Origin: Bacteroidota bacterium
Lineage (GTDB): Bacteria > Bacteroidota > Bacteroidia > Flavobacteriales > Weeksellaceae
Assembly: GCA_018902795.1 (NCBI GenBank)
Contig: JAHIQD010000007.1
Coordinates: 26,191 to 90,190, forward strand
Direction of reading: 5' to 3'
Length of the DNA: 64,000 nt
Of the stretch, positions 50,091 to 57,719 are shown in pieces; position 1 is the stretch's first letter, and each line of letters opens with the position of its first letter. The notes under the pieces are model-generated. The model saw nothing but the letters and a program-made list of their open reading frames with translations, made no database searches and was not told the DNA's origin. The translations under genes were made by a program, and so were the position numbers.

Positions 50091-51257
50091 TTATTCGAAC
50101 ATTTCCGCGAGTCTCACAGGTTTGATGACCGATGAATCATACATTTCTTCTACAGATTTTGTTTTATCGAGTTTTGGATAAAGATTCACACCGATTAATT
50201 TCAGCTTTCCTTCTTCCACCCATTTTTGCTCTTCCACGGCCTGATCATAGATTTTTTTCTGAATAACACCGCTTTTCAACAATTCTGAATACCCTCCGGC
50301 TTCTTCAATTTCAAGAAATAATTTCCAGGATTTATCGGCAAACTGCTTTGTGATATTTTCAATATAATAACTTCCGTTTCCGGCATCATCAAAGACATTG
50401 ATGATACTTTCATAAGCCAAAACAATCTGCTGTTTGAAAGAAATTTCTTCTGAAAGTGTATTCGGATTTTCAATTCTGAAATCATTGCTGAAAACCGCAT
50501 CCGCACCGCCAATCATTGCTGAAGAAACCTCTAAAGTGGAACGGATCAAATTATTTTCAGGATCTTTTATCGATTTGTTTCTCAAAGATGTTTCTGCAAA
50601 AATGTATGGAATTTCATCAAGTCCAAATTCTTTTGAAAGCTGGTTGAATAATAGTTTAAAAGCTCTTATTTTAGCAATTTCAAAGAAATAATTTCCGCCG
50701 ACAGCAAATCTGAAAACTAATTTTTTCAGAATTTCTGCACCGAAAAGTTCGGTTAAATCTTTGGTTTTTGCCAACGCAATTCCCAGTTGTTGGTAAATTG
50801 CAGCACCGGCATTCTGATGAAGTGAGACATCAACACAGATATTTCGGTCGAAATTTTTTGCTAAAAGTTCTTTCCCGAGCTGTTCATTTATAATTCCTTT
50901 TTTATCCTCAGAAAAAATATCGATTAAACTGAAATACCGGTTAGTTTCCTCTACCGAAATATGTTCAGCCAAATCTTTATTATTGATAAAAACAGTTTTT
51001 TCTTCTAAATTTTCAACATTTTCATTCAGCAAAAATGCGAAAACATTCTCTTCTAAATCTTCCTGATATTTGGCCACTAAATTCGTTGATTCTTCAACTT
51101 TCGGTAAATTCTTTAAAGGCTTGGGAACAGCATCATAATAAGGCTTCACTTCAATCCCCTCAAGATTTTCTTTGGACAGAATACCGTAAATATCCTTAGT
51201 TTTCAGTTGTTTCTGAACCAAACTTTCCCACTCTTCGATTGATACTTTTGCGAACAT
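50091..51257 (-). CDS. mutA: Methylmalonyl-CoA mutase, small (beta) subunit
   Basis: The 388-residue protein has the substrate-barrel part of the small subunit: SIEEWESLVQKQLKTKDIYG, DVSLHQNAGAAIYQQLGIAL, RFAVGGNYFFEIAKIRAFKL and DDAGNGSYYIENITKQFADK. It ends without a B12-binding domain with the DxHxxG motif, as expected for a non-catalytic small subunit. It should pair with the large catalytic subunit to interconvert methylmalonyl- and succinyl-CoA. The large-subunit gene is not in the window, although I would expect it next door; the space after mutA holds the GxxExxY unit. It lies 3 bases after the divIC gene. Confidence 0.9.
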   Translation of the reverse strand: MFAKVSIEEWESLVQKQLKTKDIYGILSKENLEGIEVKPYYDAVPKPLKNLPKVEESTNLVAKYQEDLEENVFAFLLNENVENLEEKTVFINNKDLAEHISVEETNRYFSLIDIFSEDKKGIINEQLGKELLAKNFDRNICVDVSLHQNAGAAIYQQLGIALAKTKDLTELFGAEILKKLVFRFAVGGNYFFEIAKIRAFKLLFNQLSKEFGLDEIPYIFAETSLRNKSIKDPENNLIRSTLEVSSAMIGGADAVFSNDFRIENPNTLSEEISFKQQIVLAYESIINVFDDAGNGSYYIENITKQFADKSWKLFLEIEEAGGYSELLKSGVIQKKIYDQAVEEQKWVEEGKLKLIGVNLYPKLDKTKSVEEMYDSSVIKPVRLAEMFE

Positions 51258-51260
51258 TTC

Positions 51261-51620
51261 TTATTGTGTTTTTTTCAGGTTTGTACTGTCGACAACTAAA
51301 ATGAAGATTTCTTCGTTCGGTTTTTTCATGAAATAGTTTTCCCTCGCGAATTTCTCTTTTTCAGATTTGTTGTTCATCAGTTTTTTGTAAAAATCATCAT
51401 TTTTCCGGTATTCTTCCTTATAATAAGCAAGCTGCTGCTCGTACTTTTTTATTTCACCGTTCAGTTCATTTACCACCAGAAAAGAGGTATTATCAAAAAA
51501 TACCATCCATACCAAAAACAGAAAAACTGTAATAAAATATTTGTTCAGGACATATTTCTGAAAAAATTTAAACGCCGGGGTTTTAGGTTTAATGTCTTTA
51601 ATTAAATCTTTCATTTCCAT
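51261..51620 (-). CDS. Septum formation initiator (DivIC/FtsB-like)
   Basis: The 119-residue single-pass membrane protein has a short cytosolic N terminus, then one helix (NKYFITVFLFLVWMVFF) and a periplasmic coiled coil (NELNGEIKKYEQQLAYYKEE). The typical FENYFM-type motif follows as KFARENYFMKKPNEEIFIL. It belongs to the FtsB/DivIC family, a component of the divisome with FtsL and FtsQ. It lies 47 bases after udk and is 3 bases ahead of mutA, an order I recall from related genomes. Confidence 0.9.
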   Translation of the reverse strand: MEMKDLIKDIKPKTPAFKFFQKYVLNKYFITVFLFLVWMVFFDNTSFLVVNELNGEIKKYEQQLAYYKEEYRKNDDFYKKLMNNKSEKEKFARENYFMKKPNEEIFILVVDSTNLKKTQ

Positions 51621-51667
51621 GTGATTATAATTTTTAAAGATAAACGGAATTCCTGAATTATGTGCAA

Positions 51668-52285
51668 TTAATGCGTTTTTTTCAGCGTATTGTTAATCAC
51701 CGTGGAAAGAAAATCAATTGCAACGGTATTTTGCTTCATATTCGGAACGATAAGGTCGGCTTCGTTTTTTGAAGGCTCTATAAATTCCTGATGCATTGGC
51801 TTCAAAGTGGTTTGATAACGGTGCAGAACTTCCTGCAGATCACGGCCTCTTTCCTGGGTATCGCGACGTATTCTTCTGATCAATCTTTCGTCCGAATCAG
51901 CATGAACAAACACCTTCAGATCATATTCTTTTAAAAGTTCAGAATTGGTTAAAACCAGAATTCCTTCAACGATTAAAACATTTTTAGGTTCAATTAAAAC
52001 ATGATCACCGGTTCGGGAATGCGTAACAAACGAATAAAGCGGCTGCTCGATATTTTCGCCGTTTTTCAGAGCCTTTACATGCTTAATCAGCAAATCAAAA
52101 TCAATGGATTTCGGGTGATCATAATTCAAAACCTCTCTTTCGGAAAGAGTAAGCTGCTGATTATCATGATAATAATTATCCTGCGAGAGAACATTAACGC
52201 CTTCTGCGTTAAGTTGTTGAAGAATTTTGTTTACAACAGTAGTTTTTCCAGAGCCTGTGCCGCCTGCAATTCCGATAACGAGCAT
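51668..52285 (-). CDS. udk: Uridine kinase
   Basis: I choose the ATG of MLVIGIAGGTGSGKTTVVNK (205 residues), because the promoter -7 box at 52301-52308 lies between it and the in-frame ATG at 52342. The Walker A P-loop is GGTGSGKTT (residues 8-16). Further blocks are LSQDNYYHD, NYDHPKSIDFDLLIKHV and DSDERLIRRIRRDTQERGRD. It phosphorylates uridine and cytidine with ATP or GTP in pyrimidine salvage, in the cytosol. It heads a transcript with divIC and mutA. Confidence 0.95.
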   Translation of the reverse strand: MLVIGIAGGTGSGKTTVVNKILQQLNAEGVNVLSQDNYYHDNQQLTLSEREVLNYDHPKSIDFDLLIKHVKALKNGENIEQPLYSFVTHSRTGDHVLIEPKNVLIVEGILVLTNSELLKEYDLKVFVHADSDERLIRRIRRDTQERGRDLQEVLHRYQTTLKPMHQEFIEPSKNEADLIVPNMKQNTVAIDFLSTVINNTLKKTH

Positions 52286-52300
52286 AAATTTTTGTTTGTG

Positions 52301-52308
52301 CAAAGATA
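52301..52308 (-). promoter_or_regulatory. -7 promoter element of udk-divIC-mutA
   Basis: On the minus strand the sequence is TATCTTTG, with predicted start near 52297. It decides the udk start at 52285. Confidence 0.55.
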
Positions 52309-52368
52309 GAGTTTTGCGTGAATCCTCAGAAAATTTAAACAAGGAATTTCGAAGTTAAATTTTAAATA

Positions 52369-52992
52369 TTAACCTTTTTTCTCGATCCCCAGAACAAAAT
52401 AAATTACCGCGCTCACCCGTGCTAAAAATTCGCGCGACTGATTTCTGTAATAACTCTGGTTACTCAGAACGTCCTGCGCATCGAAACCCAAAGCATTCAT
52501 ATCGTTATTACGCGCATAAAAAAGTGCCCGGAGATTATGGAAACCCTGGGAAACGATAATCACGTTATTTTGGTGGTAAACATTTTTACAGTTACTGATG
52601 CTTGCCTGGGTTTTGAAACCTTTCGGATCTTCTGTGATGATGTTTTCCGGAACGCCTTCCTGATAAACCAGATAATTTTTCATCGCCGAAGGTTCGTCAT
52701 ACCCTTTGCTTTTTTCTCCGCTTACAATGATTTTCTTAATTTTTCCGTGATGATAAAGCAATGCTGTAGCTTCCATTCTTTTGGTAAAATACGGATTGGA
52801 AACCCCAGATTTCATTCTCGGCGAAGTTCCCAACACCAGCGCGGTTTCCCGAGGCGGAATCTTAGAAATACGGGTAAAAGTTCGTCCATTGGTTAACGCA
52901 ACAACCCAGACATTTGCCAAAATCATCAGCAAAACAGCAATTTCAACCGAGGTGAAAAATGATTTTAATATGTCTAAAATTCTTTTCAGCAA
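52369..52992 (-). CDS. SanA/YdcF-like envelope protein (ElyC/DUF218 family)
   Basis: The 207-residue protein has one N-terminal membrane helix (SVEIAVLLMILANVWVVAL) and a DUF218 domain outside: ALVLGTSPRMKSGVSNPYF, KKIIVSGEKSKGYDEPSAM, VYQEGVPENIITEDPKGFKT and NVIIVSQGFHNLRALFYAR. In E. coli SanA affects vancomycin resistance and ElyC affects peptidoglycan-precursor metabolism; the exact reaction is unknown. It lies 11 bases downstream of the ferredoxin-reductase gene and is probably on its mRNA. Confidence 0.88.
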   Translation of the reverse strand: MLKRILDILKSFFTSVEIAVLLMILANVWVVALTNGRTFTRISKIPPRETALVLGTSPRMKSGVSNPYFTKRMEATALLYHHGKIKKIIVSGEKSKGYDEPSAMKNYLVYQEGVPENIITEDPKGFKTQASISNCKNVYHQNNVIIVSQGFHNLRALFYARNNDMNALGFDAQDVLSNQSYYRNQSREFLARVSAVIYFVLGIEKKG

Positions 52993-53003
52993 TTGGTGTT
53001 GAT

Positions 53004-54128
53004 TTAAATCAAATCAAAATTAACTTTTATTTTTTTACTCAAAACTACCGACATGCAGGCGAGGATTTTTCCCGATTTTTCTTCTTTCTCCGTTAAATAT
53101 TCATTTTCCAGAAGCTCTACTTCGCCTTCTTCCAAGATACATTCGCAGCTGCCGCAGATCCCCGATTTACAGGAATAAGGAACCGGAAAACCCTGAATTA
53201 AAAGCTGCTGTAAGAGTTTTATTCTGTTATCATTCAGCTGTGTTGAATAATTTTTGCTGAACAGCCTAAAATCTACTTCGATATCTTCCACCAAAGGGAA
53301 GTCTTTTTCCTGAGGATAAATATCTTCATTATATTCCTCAAACAGTTCAAAATGAATATTCTTCTTCCGAATTCCGTTGTTATAACAGGCATTTGCAAGG
53401 GATTTTATCATTTCACCTTTTCCGCAGATCAGCACTTCATCTACCGCATCCCAAATCGTGCTTTCTTCGTCTGTATCGTCCAGATGCAGAATCTGGTTGA
53501 TGATTAATTTCAGTTTTCTTTCGTCCAGTCTGCCGTGAAACAGATTATCTGTGGTAGGTTCCTGCGAAAAGAAATAGAAAATCTGCAGTCTTTCGCCGTA
53601 TTTTTTCGCCAATGCATCGAGCTCGTTTTTAAAAGCAATTTCCTCAGTTTTCCGGTTGCCGTAAAAAAGAAAAAGCCTTGTGCGCGGTTCTGTATGAAGA
53701 ATATTTTTAAAATGACTGATCAGAGGTGTAATTCCAATTCCGCCGGCAAAACCAATAATTGTACGGAATTCATGCGGTTTTGATATTAAGGTAAACCGGC
53801 CTTTCGGTTCCGAAACTTCAACTTCATCGCCTACTTCGAAGTCATCATATAGATCTTTCGTGGAACTTTCTTCGTTGTTGATCTTAATTCCCAAAGAAAT
53901 TTTCCCTTCAAAGGGCGCGGAAGTCATTGAAAAATCATTCTGAAAAACTTCTCCTTTTGAAAGGTATTTCACAGTAACATATTGTCCTGCCTGAAACTTA
54001 TAATGCGCTTTCAGCAATTCGGGAATTTCGAATTCCAAAGCGAAGGTGTTTTTGGTCAGTTGTTGCTTTTTCGCTAATTTTAGCAGGTGAAATTCGGCTT
54101 GTCTTGCCTTAGGTAAAAGATTTTCCAT
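53004..54128 (-). CDS. Ferredoxin-type NAD(P)H reductase (PaaE-like)
   Basis: The 374-residue protein has three parts. An FNR-type FAD domain comes first (FQAGQYVTVKYLSKGEVFQN, RPY-like DFSMTSAP), then an NAD(P) domain (IIGFAGGIGITPLISHFKNI, FLFYGNRKTEEI, CGKGEMIKSL). A C-terminal plant-type 2Fe-2S domain carries cysteines C320, C325, C328 and C358 (YSCKSGICGSCEC and ILACMS). It passes electrons from NAD(P)H to an oxygenase or other acceptor; the paa oxygenase genes that would define PaaE are absent nearby. A -7 box TATTTTTG lies upstream (54142-54149 on the minus strand). Confidence 0.88.
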   Translation of the reverse strand: MENLLPKARQAEFHLLKLAKKQQLTKNTFALEFEIPELLKAHYKFQAGQYVTVKYLSKGEVFQNDFSMTSAPFEGKISLGIKINNEESSTKDLYDDFEVGDEVEVSEPKGRFTLISKPHEFRTIIGFAGGIGITPLISHFKNILHTEPRTRLFLFYGNRKTEEIAFKNELDALAKKYGERLQIFYFFSQEPTTDNLFHGRLDERKLKLIINQILHLDDTDEESTIWDAVDEVLICGKGEMIKSLANACYNNGIRKKNIHFELFEEYNEDIYPQEKDFPLVEDIEVDFRLFSKNYSTQLNDNRIKLLQQLLIQGFPVPYSCKSGICGSCECILEEGEVELLENEYLTEKEEKSGKILACMSVVLSKKIKVNFDLI

Positions 54129-54141
54129 ATCAAATATGATT

Positions 54142-54149
54142 CAAAAATA
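54142..54149 (-). promoter_or_regulatory. -7 promoter element of the ferredoxin-reductase gene
   Basis: On the minus strand the sequence is TATTTTTG, 13 bases before the ATG, in the 32-base divergent gap. Confidence 0.45.
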
Positions 54150-54160
54150 ATAAAAATAAA

Positions 54161-54733
54161 ATGAAAAAATTAGTTTTAAGTATGATGGTTTTAGCAGCGG
54201 TTTCCGCCTGTAAGAAAGAAGCCAAAATCTCAGAAAACGAGGACAGCACGCTGACTGATTCCGTTACCGTTCCTGAGTCAAACGAAGTTTCAGAAGCCGT
54301 GATTCCGTTTAAACAGATTGAACTGAACACGGATCAGACTTCAAAAATTCTCGCAAAACAAAACAACGATACTTTATATGTAACTAATTTTTTCGCTACC
54401 TGGTGCGGCCCGTGCATGAGAGAAATGCCTCATTTTAAAGAAAAAATGGCAGAACTGAGTACCCAGCCGGTAAAATTCACTTTTATAAATCTGGATCCGA
54501 AAGAAGATTGGGGAACTAAAGTAAAAGACTTTGCTGAAAAGAATAACCTGTCCAAAAATATCGTGCTCGTCGACGGCGAAAAACTGACGCCCGAATTTTT
54601 CCACTCCAATTTCAAGCAGTGGGATGGCGGATCTATTCCATTTACTTTTATGAGAAAAGGCGATAAAACCGATGAAACCGTGGGAATGATGAGCAAGGAA
54701 ATGTTGAGCGAAAAGATTAATTCATTTAAATAA
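54161..54733 (+). CDS. TlpA-like thioredoxin-fold lipoprotein
   Basis: The 190-residue protein has a lipoprotein signal with lipobox AVSAC (C17), a linker rich in E, S and T, and a thioredoxin fold from residue about 48. The redox site is C82-G-P-C85 in FATWCGPCMREMPHF, and the cis-proline is in GGSIPFTFMR. It should be a thiol-disulfide reductant of the TlpA/ResA type on the periplasmic face of the membrane. It is upstream, by 19 bases, of a membrane-protein gene and the FecCD/FecE genes and may share their transcript. Confidence 0.88.
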   Translation: MKKLVLSMMVLAAVSACKKEAKISENEDSTLTDSVTVPESNEVSEAVIPFKQIELNTDQTSKILAKQNNDTLYVTNFFATWCGPCMREMPHFKEKMAELSTQPVKFTFINLDPKEDWGTKVKDFAEKNNLSKNIVLVDGEKLTPEFFHSNFKQWDGGSIPFTFMRKGDKTDETVGMMSKEMLSEKINSFK

Positions 54734-54752
54734 TTTTTTAAGTGAATTTGAG

Positions 54753-55139
54753 ATGATAAAAAATTGTAGAATTATTTCACTAATATCTTATTTTTTTATA
54801 TTCTTAATGGGAAGCATGATTGCAATACCGTTAGGTCTAATCTTAATTTTTTCCTTTTTTGATTTAAACGATTTAAAATGGACCATTTATGGAATTCTTG
54901 GATTGGTTTTCTTAATTTTTACCTTAAATAGAAAGATTACGGAAACAATATTTGCATTGAATATTCTATCTTTCATATTACTCCTAATTCCCATTGGTAA
55001 CCGTTTAATTTTATACTCCTGGAAATGGTTTAATTTTCCGCTATTTTATATACCATTATCATTGTTTATAATTTTTTATACCCTTTCATTAATATTAGAA
55101 TATCAAAATTTGAAGAATAATATGCCTAAATCTTTTTAA
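54753..55139 (+). CDS. Four-helix membrane protein of unknown function
   Basis: The 128-residue protein is almost entirely hydrophobic, with four membrane helices: IISLISYFFIFLMGSMIAIP, WTIYGILGLVFLIFTL, ILSFILLLIPIGNRL, and YIPLSLFIIFYTLSLILEY. It is more AT-rich than its neighbours. No family is recognised. It is enclosed between the TlpA-like gene (19 bases) and the FecCD permease gene, whose GTG start comes one base after its stop, suggesting translational coupling. Confidence 0.65.
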   Translation: MIKNCRIISLISYFFIFLMGSMIAIPLGLILIFSFFDLNDLKWTIYGILGLVFLIFTLNRKITETIFALNILSFILLLIPIGNRLILYSWKWFNFPLFYIPLSLFIIFYTLSLILEYQNLKNNMPKSF

Positions 55140-55140
55140 A

Positions 55141-56118
55141 GTGTCCAAAAACTTCAAACTAATTTGTCTGCTCATTATAAGCGGAATTATAATTTCGATT
55201 ATAATTAACCTGAACATAGGGTTTATGAAATTAGGATTTTTGGATTTCATTTCATCAAATTCTGATAACTCACAAATCGCACAACTTCGCATCAACCGTG
55301 TCTTAGCAATGCTTTTGGCGGGAATTTCAATTCCGACTTCAGGTTTTCTTTTGCAGGAATATTTTCAGAATCCTTTGGCCGGACCTTCAGTTTTGGGAAT
55401 TACTTCAGTGGCGAGTTTAAGCGTCGCATTTTATATCTTTTTTTCTCAGGATTTAGTGCTTCCGGAATTCCTTCAAAACAGTTTCCTTAGTATTTCGGCG
55501 ATTGGCGGAAGTTTGGTTTTAATGTTAATTTTACTGGCATTTTCCAACCGTTTTCAGGATAAATCATTCCTGATTATTTTCGGATTTTTGGTATCTGCTT
55601 TGGCGGGAGCAGTCGTTTCAATCCTCCAATTTTATGCTGAAAACCAAAGTCTGAAAAATTATATTTTGTGGAGTTTCGGCGCGAACAATCAGGTTTCGAC
55701 GAACCAGATTTGGGTTTTGAGTATCATTGTAATCATAGGATTATTTCTGGGATTTAAATCAATAAAACCGTTAATCGGAAATTCTTTGGGAACATCATAT
55801 GCTCAAAGTTTGGGAGTAAATTTAAACCAGCTGAAATTCCTGGTCATCATCACTTCCTCCCTGCTTTCGGCTTCTGTAACGGCATTTTTGGGACCTATTC
55901 TGTTTATCGGAATTGTCGTTCCGCACTTCTGCAGAATGATTTTCAATCCCGCAAAACTTTGGCAGCAATGGATTCTGAATATGTTTTTAGGAATATTCAT
56001 TATGGAATTTTTCTCGATTATTTCCGAATTATCGCAGTTTCCATTAAATGTGATCACCTCATTATTTGGAATTCCGGTAATTTTGGCAATGATGATGAGT
56101 AATAAAAGAACCGTTTAG
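55141..56118 (+). CDS. FecCD-family ABC permease (iron/cobalamin type)
   Basis: The 325-residue permease begins at a GTG one base after the previous stop. It has about ten membrane helices and FecCD/BtuC motifs: QIAQLRINRVLAMLLAGISI, GFLLQEYFQNPLAGPSVLG, LVLMLILLAFSNRF, then GPILFIGIVVPHFCRM and a closing GIPVILAMMM. This family forms homodimers that import siderophores, heme or cobalamin. The ATPase gene follows 6 bases later. No substrate-binding lipoprotein is encoded in the cluster, so either it lies elsewhere or the TlpA-like lipoprotein is not part of the system. Confidence 0.9.
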   Translation: MSKNFKLICLLIISGIIISIIINLNIGFMKLGFLDFISSNSDNSQIAQLRINRVLAMLLAGISIPTSGFLLQEYFQNPLAGPSVLGITSVASLSVAFYIFFSQDLVLPEFLQNSFLSISAIGGSLVLMLILLAFSNRFQDKSFLIIFGFLVSALAGAVVSILQFYAENQSLKNYILWSFGANNQVSTNQIWVLSIIVIIGLFLGFKSIKPLIGNSLGTSYAQSLGVNLNQLKFLVIITSSLLSASVTAFLGPILFIGIVVPHFCRMIFNPAKLWQQWILNMFLGIFIMEFFSIISELSQFPLNVITSLFGIPVILAMMMSNKRTV

Positions 56119-56124
56119 AACAAG

Positions 56125-57048
56125 ATGTTTTTAGAATTAAAAAATACAACGTTTGGTTATAAAACTCCTTTAATTGAAGGCGTTTCAACTTCTTTGAAAC
56201 CTGGCGAAATTTGTCTTTTAATTGGAAATAACGGTGTTGGAAAAACGACTTTAATCAAAAGTATTCTCAACCAGATTCCGGTTTTGAAGGGCGAAATTTT
56301 CCTGCAGAACAAAAAGGTAAAAACACTTTCCAACAAAGAAATCGCAGAACGGGTTGCAGTGGTTTTTTCTAAATCTCAGATTCCGGCAAATTATACGCTG
56401 ACCGATTTGGTTTCTTTGGGAAAATACATTCATTATCCTTATTATTTTGAATTATCACAAACCGATCAGCAAGAAGTTGAAGAGATTATTGAAAGCTTAA
56501 ATCTGTCCCAATATAAAAACTTTCCCCTGCAGAAACTATCAGACGGAAACCTTCAGAAAGCTTTTATCGGAAGGGCTTTGGCGCAAAATTCACCGATGAT
56601 TATTCTGGATGAACCTACAACGCATCTGGACGAGGAAAACAAAATTATCATTCTGAAATTACTCAGAAAATTAGCCAAAACACAAAACAAGCTCATCCTG
56701 TTTTCTTCCCACGACTGGCGGTTATCAAAGGAATTTGCAGATAAAATCTGGCTGGTGAACGAGTCAAAATTAGATGCCGGAATTACCGAGGAAATACTCT
56801 TGAAGCACAATGAACTGCTCAATCCTCAACTCTTTCATTTTAACTCTGAATTTGTACCTCCAAAAATCACCGCTCCGGTTTTACAGAAAGAAATGCTCTA
56901 TTCTTTTCTTCAGAAAAACTTCTCCAAAAACCTTTCTAACCTTAAATTTGAGTTTAATGATCGTTTTTGGGAGGTTTCCGCCAATGATTTTCAAAAAAAA
57001 TGCAGTTCCTTTAAAGAGATTTCAGATTTAATTGAAAACCTTCATTAA
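56125..57048 (+). CDS. ABC transporter ATP-binding protein (FecE/BtuD-like)
   Basis: The 307-residue ATPase has Walker A GNNGVGKTT (34-42), the Q loop in the QIPANYTL region, signature LSDGNLQKAFIGRAL (LSDGN in place of LSGGQ), Walker B MIILDEPTTHLDEE and the switch His in LFSSHDWRLSKEF. About 70 residues follow after the usual end near residue 235 (ILLKHNELLNPQLFHF and further), longer than FecE or BtuD. The extension may be a regulatory or partner-binding part. It is translated with the FecCD permease, and the gene ends just before the MarR-regulated operon. Confidence 0.88.
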   Translation: MFLELKNTTFGYKTPLIEGVSTSLKPGEICLLIGNNGVGKTTLIKSILNQIPVLKGEIFLQNKKVKTLSNKEIAERVAVVFSKSQIPANYTLTDLVSLGKYIHYPYYFELSQTDQQEVEEIIESLNLSQYKNFPLQKLSDGNLQKAFIGRALAQNSPMIILDEPTTHLDEENKIIILKLLRKLAKTQNKLILFSSHDWRLSKEFADKIWLVNESKLDAGITEEILLKHNELLNPQLFHFNSEFVPPKITAPVLQKEMLYSFLQKNFSKNLSNLKFEFNDRFWEVSANDFQKKCSSFKEISDLIENLH

Positions 57049-57074
57049 TTCAGCATTCCCCTAAAACCGTTTAA

Positions 57075-57096
57075 TTTATTATGCATGCATAGTATT
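57075..57096. promoter_or_regulatory. Upstream palindromic operator before marR
   Basis: This is a copy of the 22-bp palindrome with three mismatches, all in the left half; the right 16 bases (ATGCATGCATAGTATT) are identical. Its centre is 78 bases from the centre of the perfect copy at 57153-57174, a distance of about seven helical turns. It may support DNA looping or cooperative binding. Confidence 0.65.
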
Positions 57097-57152
57097 ATGC
57101 ATTTCATATTAATTATCGCGTTGATATTCAATACATTACACTATTGCTTAAA

Positions 57153-57174
57153 AATACTATGCATGCATAGTATT
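57153..57174. promoter_or_regulatory. Perfect palindromic operator of the beta-oxidation operon
   Basis: The perfect 22-bp palindrome has the 16-bp core ACTATGCATGCATAGT flanked by AAT and ATT. It ends 6 bases upstream of the -7 box TATATTTG, so it covers the -33 region. MarR dimers bind such sites, and it is most likely the autoregulatory operator of the marR-led operon. Confidence 0.8.
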
Positions 57175-57180
57175 TTTTGT

Positions 57181-57188
57181 TATATTTG
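57181..57188 (+). promoter_or_regulatory. -7 promoter element of the marR-led operon
   Basis: TATATTTG matches TAnnTTTG and lies 25 bases before the marR ATG. The -33 region is taken up by the operator. Confidence 0.65.
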
Positions 57189-57213
57189 TGTAAATCACAT
57201 CACCAAAAAAATT

Positions 57214-57672
57214 ATGGAAAACAAGATTGTGGAGAGGGTCGATAATATTGACCTTATTTTGAAATCGACCTGGCTGGCCGTTTCTAAAATGTATTCCGAA
57301 TTCGCGCAGGATCATGATGCAACTGCAGTTCAGGCACTTACATTGTTGAAAATCGATCCTAAGGAAGGTACTAGAAGTACAAACCTGGGTCCTAAAATGG
57401 CTATCGAACCGACGTCTTTAACAAGAATTATTAAACTCCTGGAAGACAACGGCTATATCTACAAAGAAAAAACACCCAACGACAAACGGGAAGTCATTAT
57501 TAAACTTACCGATAAAGGACTGAACAGCCGGAATTTATCCAAAGAAGTCGTGGTGAATTTCAACAGAAAAGTTGTTGAAAAAGTCACGCCGGATAAAATG
57601 GAAATTTTCAAAGAAGTAATGCACGACATTCTGAAAATTGCCAACGAACTGAATAATAAAAATAAAGCATGA
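57214..57672 (+). CDS. MarR-family repressor of fatty-acid beta-oxidation (predicted)
   Basis: I take the ATG of MENKIVERVDNIDLILKSTW (152 residues), because the promoter and operator lie between it and the in-frame ATG at 57085. The winged helix-turn-helix is seen as LGPKMAIEPTSLTRIIKLLE and DNGYIYKEKTPNDKREVIIK, and the wing carries the conserved D-x-R (NDKR). N- and C-terminal helices form the dimer. It heads the operon with fad-type genes. By analogy with other regulators of fatty-acid degradation it is likely released from DNA by an acyl-CoA or fatty acid, but the ligand is inferred. Two palindromes lie upstream and one before etfBA. Confidence 0.88.
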   Translation: MENKIVERVDNIDLILKSTWLAVSKMYSEFAQDHDATAVQALTLLKIDPKEGTRSTNLGPKMAIEPTSLTRIIKLLEDNGYIYKEKTPNDKREVIIKLTDKGLNSRNLSKEVVVNFNRKVVEKVTPDKMEIFKEVMHDILKIANELNNKNKA

Positions 57673-57719
57673 GCCGAAAGGTTACATCTGAAAATAAAAA
57701 TTAACTAAAAAATCAGCAG

